A DNA stretch of 13,256 bases from NCBI GenBank assembly GCA_948472605.1, contig CAOKUH010000036.1:1-13256 (forward strand). Reading direction: 5' to 3'. The notes below the pieces were generated by a model. That model had not been told where the DNA came from. It ran no database searches and worked only from the letters and a program-made list of their open reading frames with translations. The stretch comes from an uncultured Mycoplasmatota bacterium. Its GTDB lineage: Bacteria > Bacillota_I > Bacilli_A > RF39 > UBA660. Positions 7,091 through 13,256 of the stretch are shown here, in pieces (the stretch's first letter is position 1; each line of letters starts with the position of its first letter). A program made the position numbers and the translations under genes.

Positions 7091-7119
7091 ATTTTAACCT
7101 AGAATTTTTGTCTTTGCAA
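7091..7119 (-). promoter_or_regulatory. Promoter of the thioredoxin-like gene
   Basis: On the minus strand TTGCAA (7114-7119) and TAAAAT (7091-7096) are 17 bases apart. The predicted start is near 7084, only about a dozen bases before the GTG start codon. There is no hairpin between the TPR-like gene and this promoter, so read-through from upstream is also possible. Confidence 0.55.
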
Positions 7120-7129
7120 TGTTTTTTTA

Positions 7130-7984
7130 TTATCTTAGACTTCTTTTTAATTCTTCTAAAGCTTGTAATTCAAAAAAATCATTAATAAAACTTTGATAAT
7201 ATTTTATTCTATATGGAGCAAATTCAACTATATCAAAATTATCACTATTTGGATAAACTAAAACTTTTAAATGATTAATAGCTCCATCTTTAGCAAAACC
7301 TATATTAGGATAATAAAATAAATAAGTATCAAAAAGATTATAATTCGGTGTTTTTATAGAATTAGATATTACTTTTTTTATATCTTCATATAAATTATTT
7401 ATATCAATTTCTGAATTAAATCTTATATAACCATTTAAATCACTTAAATTTTGATGGGCATTAAAAATAGTTGTATGTCCTAATAATTCTGCTTCATCAT
7501 ATGCTATAACTTGGCGTTCAAAATAATTATAATATTCTCTTTCAATAATAGGTTTATAAATATTTAATTTTTTCTCTAATAAAGTCTTTGTCAAAAATGA
7601 AGGCAAAGATTTATTAATTAAATCATTATCAAATGTTAAGGATTGAAACAATCTAAAATAATCGTAAGCTTTTGCATAATCATATGTATCTAATTTTAAA
7701 TAAATTAACTCAATTAAAATAAATCCTAATTCTTTCTGACCTTGAAACAATGGAACTAAACTAGAAAGAATTTCATCAGCCTTTTCTGTTTCTTTACTTA
7801 ATCTAAGTAATTTACCATACATGGTTAAAGCTTTTATATCTTTAGGATATTTTTTTATATAATCTTGGATACTCTTTAATGCTAAAGAAAAGTTACCTCT
7901 ATATAAAACATTATTAATAGAAGTCTTTTCATATTCACTACTTTTTTGTCTATGACTTTTTTCTTTTTTTGATTGTACTTTCAT
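7130..7984 (-). CDS. TPR-like protein of unknown function, downstream of HTH gene
   Basis: A 284-residue, apparently cytoplasmic protein. After a lysine-rich start, residues about 23-115 look like tetratricopeptide-type helix pairs: NNVLYRGNFSLALKSIQDYI, then a KYPKDIKALTMYGKLLR unit, and a further hairpin around ELIYLKLDTYDYAKAYDYFR. Residues about 155-260 form a different, strand-rich region with FNSEIDINNLYEDI, TYLFYYPNIGF and HLKVLVYPN; I could not assign it to a family with confidence. The ATG lies three bases after the stop of the HTH gene, and its AAGGAAG ribosome site is within the end of that gene, so the pair is one operon. Association with a HigA-like protein raises the possibility of a toxin-antitoxin-like or sensor-regulator pair, which is inference only. 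Confidence 0.75.
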   Translation of the reverse strand: MKVQSKKEKSHRQKSSEYEKTSINNVLYRGNFSLALKSIQDYIKKYPKDIKALTMYGKLLRLSKETEKADEILSSLVPLFQGQKELGFILIELIYLKLDTYDYAKAYDYFRLFQSLTFDNDLINKSLPSFLTKTLLEKKLNIYKPIIEREYYNYFERQVIAYDEAELLGHTTIFNAHQNLSDLNGYIRFNSEIDINNLYEDIKKVISNSIKTPNYNLFDTYLFYYPNIGFAKDGAINHLKVLVYPNSDNFDIVEFAPYRIKYYQSFINDFFELQALEELKRSLR

Positions 7985-7987
7985 AAA

Positions 7988-8245
7988 TTATCTTCCTTTT
8001 TTTACCTTTTCTATTTTAATAGTATATCCAATGGGTCCTAATATTTTTAATAAGCTTAAAACACTAGGAGATGAACTACCATTTTCAATTCGCGCTATTT
8101 TTGTTCTCGAAACATTAGAAAATTTAGCAAATAAATCTTGCGTTAAATTATTTTCTTTTCGAAAACGAATAAACTCTTTCACAAACATTTTATTTAATTC
8201 ATCAGCATCAAAAGAATTATCTATATAATTAGCATCATAATCCAT
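7988..8245 (-). CDS. XRE-family HTH regulator, HigA-like
   Basis: An 85-residue DNA-binding protein. Residues about 24-70 form a Cro/C1-type helix-turn-helix: EFIRFRKENNLTQDLFAKF, then NVSRTKIARIENG and a SPSVLSLLKIL helix. The short C-terminal strand GYTIKIEKV is typical of HigA-type antitoxins and similar small regulators. It probably represses its own divergent intergenic region, which is usual for such proteins. A clear AAGGAGG lies ten bases before the ATG, and a promoter lies just upstream. No HigB/RelE-sized toxin gene is adjacent; the partner in the operon is instead the 284-residue TPR-like protein. Confidence 0.87.
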   Translation of the reverse strand: MDYDANYIDNSFDADELNKMFVKEFIRFRKENNLTQDLFAKFSNVSRTKIARIENGSSSPSVLSLLKILGPIGYTIKIEKVKKGR

Positions 8246-8272
8246 ATAACCAATTCCTCCTTTTTACGCATT

Positions 8273-8300
8273 ATTGTAACATATAAGATACTTTTTGCAA
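8273..8300 (-). promoter_or_regulatory. Promoter of the HTH/TPR-like operon
   Basis: On the minus strand TTGCAA (8295-8300) and TACAAT (8273-8278) are 16 bases apart, with TG in the extended -10 position. The predicted start is about 20 bases before the HTH gene's ATG. An imperfect 16-base palindrome (8276-8291, six of eight pairs) covers most of the spacer and the upstream edge of the -10, a natural place for autorepression. Confidence 0.6.
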
Positions 8301-8307
8301 TACTTTT
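8288..8307. repeat. Short direct repeat in the divergent intergenic region
   Basis: ATACTTTT occurs at 8288-8295 and again at 8300-8307, a 12-base period, between the two divergent promoters. The repeat flanks the palindromic TTGCAA. This could be an operator for the adjacent HTH protein, but in such A+T-rich DNA an eight-base repeat may be chance. Confidence 0.35.
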
Positions 8308-8308
8308 A

Positions 8309-8337
8309 TTGAAATTATAAAACATATATAATATAGT
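8309..8337 (+). promoter_or_regulatory. Promoter of the acyl-adenylating enzyme gene
   Basis: TTGAAA (8309-8314) and TATAGT (8332-8337) are 17 bases apart. The predicted start near 8344 leaves a leader of about 18 bases holding a modest AGG ribosome site six bases before the ATG. The -35 lies only nine bases from the -35 of the divergent HTH promoter, so one bound regulator could affect both. Confidence 0.45.
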
Positions 8338-8361
8338 TTTATTTGGAAAGATAGGTATTTT

Positions 8362-10203
8362 ATGGAAAAAGAAAATTTACAAAGCAGTAACAATAAAAGA
8401 GAACAATTATTAGAGTATCGTAAAAAAATACAAAATTTAACTTACGAAGAAAAAGTTAAACGTGATTTATATCTAAGAGATTTGGCATTAGGAAATATTC
8501 AGGGTCCTAGAACCAATTTTCCATCTTTAGATAAAGTTCATCTTGCATATTTTAAAGAGGAACATATTCAAAACCCTCTTCCAACAATGAGTGCAACTGA
8601 ATATTTAAAAGAAATGAACAAAAATAACTTGGATTTAGTAGCTTTAGATTATGAAGAGGATTCAATTAAATACATTCTTACATACAAAGAATTATTTGAA
8701 AATATTGACAAAACTACTTTAGCTCTTCATAAAATCGGCGTAAAAAAAGGGAATTTAGCATTTGGGATGCTACCATCAAATCTACCGCATGAATTATATT
8801 TACTTTATGGAGCTGGTCAAGCTGGAAGTGCTGTAAGTTTTGTTGTTCAAGGAACACCTATAGAAAGTTTATGTAATTCAATTAATGCTTTACCTACTGA
8901 ATTCTTCTTTATATCGAATGATGATTTTACTTTAGAATTAGAAGAAGCAATCTATAAAAATACAAATATAAAAAATATTATAAATGTTAGTAAGAATCCT
9001 ATTAAATCTAATGATGAAAGAACTATATCATGGAAGCAATTTATAGAATATGGTTATAATTATCAAATGCCACCAATAAATCGTTCTTCATATGATTTAT
9101 TATTTATGGCTAAGACTGGTGGATCTACTGGGGAACCTAAAAATGTAATGATAAATGATAACGGATTTAATATTATAGTTTATCAATTATTAAATTCTCA
9201 TCTTGATTATAATGTTGGAGATAGATGGCTAAGAGTATGGGCTTTGTTTTCAGCTTCTGCAGCTATTTCAAGTAGTCATCTTGCTTTATGTGCTGGTATG
9301 GTTAATATTTTAAGGAAAATGCCTGCACCAGAAAATTTTGCAAGTTTAATTATGGAAGAAAAACCTAATCACTTATGTTTAGTTTCAGCTTTAATTGATT
9401 TATTAATTTATAGTGGGATTACAAAAGAAGATTTAGAAGGATTTGTTAAAACCGCTGGAATCGGTGGTGAGGTTATTACTCCTCAATTTGAAGATAGAGC
9501 AGAAAAATTCTTGCCATGTTATTTAGGCTATGGATATGGTTGTACAGAAAATTCATCTTCTGCAGTTTTACGAATGAATAAAGAAACAACTATAAAAGGA
9601 AAAATTGGTATACCTTATGTAAAAACTTTACTTGGTATATTTGATCCAGATACTTTAGAAGAAAAAGAATTTAATGAAGAAGGAGAAGTTTGTATCAATT
9701 CTTATACTCCAATGATTGGCTATTATAAAGATGAAGAAGCAACTAAAGAAGTTTTAAGAGAGCATTCTGATGGTTCAATATGGATTCATACTGGTGATTT
9801 AGGATACATTGATGATTTAGGATTTTTAAAAGCTACAGGAAGAATGAAACGAGTTATTTCCGTTTATCCTGCAGATAAAGTTTATCCAGAAAAGATTGAA
9901 GCTGCTATTTCTAAAGTTCATGGAGTTATTAAAGTTTCAGTTATTGCCGCACCTGATGAAAACCATGAAGAACATCTAGCCCCTGTTGCATGCATAGTTA
10001 TAGATAAAAATTATAGTACTGAACAAATTAGAGAAAATATTAGAATAGTAATGAAAAATCAATTTCCACCTTATGCTACTCTTCAAGATATTATCATAAA
10101 AGAAGAAATTCCATATATGGCAAGTGGAAAAGCAAATCTTAAAGCGATGGAACGTGATGTTGAAGAAGGAATGAAACTAGCAAAGAAATTACAATTATTG
10201 TAG
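8362..10203 (+). CDS. ANL-superfamily AMP-forming acyl ligase (acyl-CoA/acyl-AMP synthetase-like)
   Basis: A 613-residue cytoplasmic enzyme that activates a carboxylic acid with ATP to an acyl-adenylate and probably transfers it to CoA or another thiol. All core motifs are present: A3 P-loop TGGSTGEPK at 252-260, A5 GYGCTEN at 391-397, A7 HTGDLG at 476-481, the A8 hinge ATGRMKR at 491-497 and A10 SGKANL with catalytic K590. About 80 residues before the first core strand form an extra, charged N-terminal segment, common in long-chain acyl ligases. No membrane helices, carrier domain or condensation domain is fused, and no acyl carrier protein, thioesterase or beta-oxidation gene is nearby, so the substrate and acceptor are unknown. 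It is a single-gene unit with its own promoter and terminator, divergent from the HTH/TPR-like operon. Confidence 0.88.
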   Translation: MEKENLQSSNNKREQLLEYRKKIQNLTYEEKVKRDLYLRDLALGNIQGPRTNFPSLDKVHLAYFKEEHIQNPLPTMSATEYLKEMNKNNLDLVALDYEEDSIKYILTYKELFENIDKTTLALHKIGVKKGNLAFGMLPSNLPHELYLLYGAGQAGSAVSFVVQGTPIESLCNSINALPTEFFFISNDDFTLELEEAIYKNTNIKNIINVSKNPIKSNDERTISWKQFIEYGYNYQMPPINRSSYDLLFMAKTGGSTGEPKNVMINDNGFNIIVYQLLNSHLDYNVGDRWLRVWALFSASAAISSSHLALCAGMVNILRKMPAPENFASLIMEEKPNHLCLVSALIDLLIYSGITKEDLEGFVKTAGIGGEVITPQFEDRAEKFLPCYLGYGYGCTENSSSAVLRMNKETTIKGKIGIPYVKTLLGIFDPDTLEEKEFNEEGEVCINSYTPMIGYYKDEEATKEVLREHSDGSIWIHTGDLGYIDDLGFLKATGRMKRVISVYPADKVYPEKIEAAISKVHGVIKVSVIAAPDENHEEHLAPVACIVIDKNYSTEQIRENIRIVMKNQFPPYATLQDIIIKEEIPYMASGKANLKAMERDVEEGMKLAKKLQLL

Positions 10204-10238
10204 AAAAAAGAACAAAATAAAACTTTTTTCTTTTTTTT
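10202..10238 (+). terminator. Rho-independent terminator after the acyl ligase gene
   Basis: AGAAAAAAG (10202-10210) pairs with CTTTTTTCT (10223-10231) around a 12-base loop, followed by T through 10238. The stem is mostly A-T, so it may be only partly efficient and let some transcription into the kinase gene. Confidence 0.5.
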
Positions 10239-10251
10239 AGGCAAAAATCAC

Positions 10252-10280
10252 TTTATCACTATAAAAATATTTGATACAAT
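10252..10280 (+). promoter_or_regulatory. Extended -10 promoter of the phosphorelay operon
   Basis: TGATACAAT (10272-10280) is an extended -10 element. The only -35 candidate at 17-base spacing, TTTATC (10252-10257), is weak, as is usual for extended -10 promoters. The start would fall near 10287, at the AGGTG ribosome site itself, giving a leader of only about ten bases before the ATG. Confidence 0.4.
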
Positions 10281-10296
10281 TAATATAGGTGATAAT

Positions 10297-12150
10297 ATGA
10301 GTATAAATGAATTAAGATTAATTTCGATTACAGTTAATGTAATATGTATGCTACTAGCTATTCTTTTAAGTTTTATATATTTTCCTAAAAAGAAAGTAGC
10401 AACCAAAGAAAATAGTATCTATAGTGCTTTATTAATATGTAATATAGTTTGTTTAATAGGAGAATTGTTATTTTATTTAAATGCTAGTAATAAATTAGAA
10501 TTAATTATTAGTTTTACAGAAAAATTATATTATTCTTTTAATAGTATTTGGTTATTTTTACATACAATTTATATATTAGTTGTTATTGAAGATGATGCAA
10601 ATCTAAAATTTTTAAATTTAAAGAAAAAAAAAGGATCGATAATTTTCCTTTTAATAATTATTCCCTTATTAATATTTATATTACCAGTTACACACACTTA
10701 CGATAACGAACTTCTTATCTCATCGACTGGAGCAGCAAGTAATTTTATGTTTTTATGGTGCATAATATTAATTCTCATAAATATAGTATTAATTATAACT
10801 TATTTTAAAAAAATCAAAAAATCTAAAGCTTTGCCTCTTATGGTTTTTGTTCTAATTCTTTTGGTAGAAATGTTAATGGGTATCTTCGGAATACAATTAT
10901 TATTAATTACCCTTCCCATGACTATAGTATCATTTTTAATGTACTTTACCATTGAAAATCCTGATGTCAAAATGATTGAACAATTAAATATTGCGAAAGA
11001 GCAAGCTGAAAAAGCGAATACTGCTAAAACAGAATTTTTATCAAATATGTCTCATGAAATTAGAACTCCGCTTAATGCAATTGTTGGTTTTAGTGAGTGT
11101 ATGCTTTCTTCCAAAGACTTAGAAGAGACTAAAGATTTTGCAAAAGATGTCGTTGAAGCTAGCAAAAATTTATTAGAAATAGTTAATGGTATTTTGGATA
11201 TTTCAAAAATTGAAGCCAATAAAATGGAGATTATTCAAAAAGAATATAATCCTAGAGAAGTATTTAATTCTTTATGCAAATTAATTAGCCCAAGAATTAA
11301 TGAAAAACCAATAAATTTTAAAATTAATATATCTCCTGATCTTCCTGGAGTTTTAAAAGGCGATATGGGAAAAGTTAAACAAGTTATCTTAAATCTTTTA
11401 ACTAATGCTGCCAAGTATACAGATAAAGGCGAAATAGAATTTAATGTTACTTGTGTTAATAGAACTGATACTAAAAAATGTTTATTATATATTGCTGTTA
11501 AAGATACAGGAAGAGGAATAAAAAAAGAAAATTTAAGTAAATTATTTAATAAATTTGAAAGAATTGAAGAGGACAAAAATACAACTATTGAAGGTACTGG
11601 TTTAGGTCTTGCTATTACAAAAAGTTTGACAGAAATGATGGGTGGAAAAATTACTGTTGATAGTAAGTTTGAAAGTGGATCGGTATTTAGAATATATCTT
11701 GAACAAGAAATAATTAGTATGGAAATACCTTCTGGAAGTACTGAAGAAATTGAAATTGATTATAATTCCCATAATGGTAAAAGAATACTAATTGTTGATG
11801 ATTCAAAAATAAATTTAAAAGTTGCTAATCAAATATTAAAACCCTATAAATTTAATGTGAAAATGGTGGAAAGTGGTTTTGAAGCTTTAGAAATGATGGA
11901 AACACAAACTTTTGATTTAATTTTAATGGATATTATGATGCCAAAAATGAATGGTGTGGAAACTCTTAGAAGACTTAAAAGTATTGAAGGATTTGATATT
12001 CCTGTTGTTGCTTTAACAGCTGATGCTATTGAAGGAACAGACGAAAAATATTTAAATGCTGGATTTGATGCATATTTAGCTAAACCAATTGATAGATATG
12101 AGTTAGATAGAGTTTTAAAAAAATATTTAGGAGGTAAAGAAAATGAATAA
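10297..12150 (+). CDS. 7-TM hybrid sensor histidine kinase with receiver domain
   Basis: A 617-residue membrane kinase. Residues 1-220 hold about seven hydrophobic helices (near 8-28, 41-61, 78-97, 113-131, 149-169, 180-199 and 201-220) with no large extracellular domain, so the signal is probably read in or at the membrane. A short coiled linker (EQLNIAKEQAEKANTAKTEF) leads into the HisKA domain with NMSHEIRTPLNAI (phospho-accepting H253). The ATP-binding domain has the N box (N370), G1 DTGRGI (403-408) and G2 GTGLGLA (433 on). The C-terminal receiver has D501/D502, phospho-accepting D545, T574 and K596. All key residues are intact. The 3' end overlaps the Hpt-receiver gene by eight bases, so the two are co-translated parts of one relay. 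The ligand is unknown. Confidence 0.93.
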   Translation: MSINELRLISITVNVICMLLAILLSFIYFPKKKVATKENSIYSALLICNIVCLIGELLFYLNASNKLELIISFTEKLYYSFNSIWLFLHTIYILVVIEDDANLKFLNLKKKKGSIIFLLIIIPLLIFILPVTHTYDNELLISSTGAASNFMFLWCIILILINIVLIITYFKKIKKSKALPLMVFVLILLVEMLMGIFGIQLLLITLPMTIVSFLMYFTIENPDVKMIEQLNIAKEQAEKANTAKTEFLSNMSHEIRTPLNAIVGFSECMLSSKDLEETKDFAKDVVEASKNLLEIVNGILDISKIEANKMEIIQKEYNPREVFNSLCKLISPRINEKPINFKINISPDLPGVLKGDMGKVKQVILNLLTNAAKYTDKGEIEFNVTCVNRTDTKKCLLYIAVKDTGRGIKKENLSKLFNKFERIEEDKNTTIEGTGLGLAITKSLTEMMGGKITVDSKFESGSVFRIYLEQEIISMEIPSGSTEEIEIDYNSHNGKRILIVDDSKINLKVANQILKPYKFNVKMVESGFEALEMMETQTFDLILMDIMMPKMNGVETLRRLKSIEGFDIPVVALTADAIEGTDEKYLNAGFDAYLAKPIDRYELDRVLKKYLGGKENE

Positions 12151-12892
12151 TATTGATTTATTAAAATCTAATAATGTAGATGTTAATGCTGCTTTGGAAT
12201 TATGGGGTGATATTGAATCTTATAATGAAAGTTTAAAAGAATTTAAAGACACTTTAAATTCTAAGTTAGCTAACTTAGAAAAGTTTAAGAATGATGCTGA
12301 TTGGCAAAATTATGCGATACTTGCTCATAGTATAAAAAGTGAGTTAAAATATTTAGGGTTTATGAAAGATTCAGAAGTATTTTTAAATCATGAATTGCAA
12401 GGAAAAGCAAGCAACGGAAGTTATATAATTAGTAATTATAATGATGTATTAAATACTGCACGTAAAATTATCTTATTACTTAATAGTTATTTTAACGAAA
12501 CTGGTGAAACAAGAAAAAATATTTTGATTGCTGATGATTCTAATATTATTTTAAATTTTTTAGAAAAGAATATATCAAATGATTATAAAATTTTAAAAGC
12601 TAATGATGGCAATGAAGCAATATCTTGTTTGCAAAATAATGACGTTTATACTATCTTATTAGACTTAAATATGCCAGGTATAAATGGATTTGATGTTTTA
12701 AAATATTTGAAAGAATATAATTTAATTGAAAAAATACCAGTAGTTATTATTACTGGAGATGATACTGAAGAAACCATTCAAAAAGCTTTTGACTACCCTA
12801 TTTTAGATGTTTTAAATAAGCCATTTAATGACAAAAGTATTGAAAAGATTTTAATATCAATTAAAAGTTTTTATGAAAATAAATTTATTTAG
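12143..12892 (+). CDS. Hpt-receiver two-domain phosphorelay protein
   Basis: A 249-residue soluble protein. Residues about 5-115 form an Hpt helical bundle with the motif YAILAHSIKSELKYLG, in which H62 is the expected phosphotransfer histidine. A linker leads to a receiver domain (125-249): ILIADDSNI with D131/D132, LLDLNMPGINGF with phospho-acceptor D174, VVIITG with T204, and LNKPF with K226. There is no DNA-binding, GGDEF, EAL or other output domain, so phosphorylated D174 must act through another protein or serve as a phosphate sink. Phosphate would be expected to flow H253 to D545 of the kinase, then H62, then D174. A strong AGGAGG lies eight bases before the ATG, inside the kinase gene. 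A strong terminator follows about 80 bases downstream. Confidence 0.9.
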   Translation: MNNIDLLKSNNVDVNAALELWGDIESYNESLKEFKDTLNSKLANLEKFKNDADWQNYAILAHSIKSELKYLGFMKDSEVFLNHELQGKASNGSYIISNYNDVLNTARKIILLLNSYFNETGETRKNILIADDSNIILNFLEKNISNDYKILKANDGNEAISCLQNNDVYTILLDLNMPGINGFDVLKYLKEYNLIEKIPVVIITGDDTEETIQKAFDYPILDVLNKPFNDKSIEKILISIKSFYENKFI

Positions 12893-12927
12893 GTATATTT
12901 TTATAAAATATGTATATAATACTAGTA

Positions 12928-12962
12928 GAAACAATTAATTATTAAATTTTGTTAATTGTTTC
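12928..12962. repeat. Perfect 11-bp inverted repeat between phosphorelay gene and terminator
   Basis: GAAACAATTAA (12928-12938) and TTAATTGTTTC (12952-12962) are perfect inverted copies around a 13-base spacer. No T-run follows, so it is not a typical terminator. It could form an mRNA hairpin that protects the 3' end, be part of a small RNA together with the terminator that follows, or be a protein-binding site. Confidence 0.5.
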
Positions 12963-12971
12963 GATAAATGT

Positions 12972-13008
12972 AAACAACCTTAGTTTAATTAAAACTAAGG
13001 TTGTTTTT
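12972..13008. terminator. Strong terminator between convergent phosphorelay and Rpn-like genes
   Basis: AAACAACCTTAGTTT (12972-12986) and its exact inverse (12992-13006) form a 15-bp perfect stem with a five-base loop. On the plus strand the stem ends in a T run through 13008, so it terminates the phosphorelay operon efficiently. On the minus strand only a short T stretch follows, so termination of the Rpn-like gene is probably weaker, though the position between convergent genes fits a bidirectional role. Confidence 0.85.
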
Positions 13009-13017
13009 ATTTGTATT

Positions 13018-13256
13018 TTATATTTTTTCAATTTCTTCTTTTAATTCTATAATTTCCTCTATTGATAGTTCTGTTGCTTTAGATATTTCTTCTGGTGTTC
13101 CTAATCCCATTTTAAGAAGTTTTTTAGCTGTTTCTTTTAGTCTATTCATTCCTTTTTCAAATCCATAATCCTCTGCTGCTATTAAATCTTGTTTATGGGC
13201 TTCTTCTAAATTATAGTATCCTACAAACTCTGGATCTCTTGATAAATCTTTTACTG
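13018..13256 (-). CDS. C-terminal part of Rpn-family PD-(D/E)XK nuclease/putative transposase (partial)
   Basis: The gene runs off the right edge; only the last 78 codons and the TAA at 13018 are present. The visible end reads as a run of a short loop with DPEFVGYYNLEEAHKQD, then AAEDYGFEKGMNRLKETAKKL, and finally a helix-turn-like tail KMGLGTPEEISKATELS and a Glu/Lys-rich terminus. This tail is typical of the Rpn (recombination-promoting nuclease, formerly PDDEXK transposase-like) family, whose members often end in GxxxGxxxxxxEIAKNLLxxGxxxEEIxxxTGLSxEEI-like repeats. The catalytic nuclease domain lies outside the window, so activity cannot be judged. These genes are frequently multicopy in gut Bacillota. 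Confidence 0.75.
   Translation of the reverse strand, partial: VKDLSRDPEFVGYYNLEEAHKQDLIAAEDYGFEKGMNRLKETAKKLLKMGLGTPEEISKATELSIEEIIELKEEIEKI

Noticed and set aside
6800..7102. Plus-strand open frame of 100 codons opposite the thioredoxin-like gene
   Set aside because: Covers the antisense of the CPWC coding region and membrane anchor; no ribosome site and no recognisable domain.
8031..8228. Plus-strand open frame of 65 codons opposite the HTH gene
   Set aside because: Entirely antisense to a clear helix-turn-helix coding region that has an AAGGAGG site and promoter.
11235..11576. Minus-strand open frame of 113 codons inside the kinase gene
   Set aside because: Antisense to the conserved ATP-binding domain coding region; no ribosome site.

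Overview
The window is very A+T-rich (by eye about a quarter to a third G+C) bacterial DNA with short intergenic gaps and AGGAGG-like ribosome binding sites. The order ireB-ruvX-DUF1292-mltG-trmR-U32 on the minus strand is the Bacillota arrangement known from Bacillus (yrzL-yrrK-yrzB-yrrL-yrrM-yrrN). A Bacillus-type DnaB helicase-loader protein points the same way. Low G+C, short gaps and A/N/K-rich proteins suggest a host-associated member of the Bacilli (Erysipelotrichia- or RF39-like), but I cannot fix the genus. Trp is encoded by TGG and TGA is used as a stop (ireB, dnaB), so this looks like the standard bacterial code.

Layout. (1) 89-3465, minus strand: a tight housekeeping operon with its own promoter at 3490-3518. 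It combines cell-wall regulation and synthesis (IreB, MltG), rRNA/DNA maintenance (RuvX) and tRNA wobble-uridine modification (TrmR, U32 protein). (2) 3558-4799, minus: an unrecognised 413-residue protein with its own promoter, inserted between dnaB and the operon and closed by its own terminator. (3) 4852-6126, minus: dnaB, preceded by a promoter and a 14-codon leader ORF whose stop overlaps the dnaB start. (4) 6346-7071, minus: a membrane-anchored thioredoxin-fold protein. (5) 7130-8245, minus: a HigA-like HTH regulator followed after 3 bases by a TPR-like protein of unknown function.

At 8246-8361 the coding strand switches. Divergent promoters and short repeats lie between the HTH gene and a plus-strand acyl-adenylating enzyme (8362-10203). 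After a terminator come a 7-TM hybrid histidine kinase (10297-12150) and an overlapping Hpt-receiver protein (12143-12892). These two can form a complete His-Asp-His-Asp relay but carry no visible output domain. The right edge holds the C-terminal end of a minus-strand Rpn-family (PD-(D/E)XK) nuclease/transposase-like protein, separated from the phosphorelay genes by a 15-bp perfect-stem terminator.

The parts most worth a second look are the self-contained orphan cassette at 3558-4855, the leader peptide in front of dnaB, the HTH/TPR pair facing the acyl ligase, and the output-less phosphorelay. There is no CRISPR array, tRNA, rRNA or insertion sequence that I can recognise.
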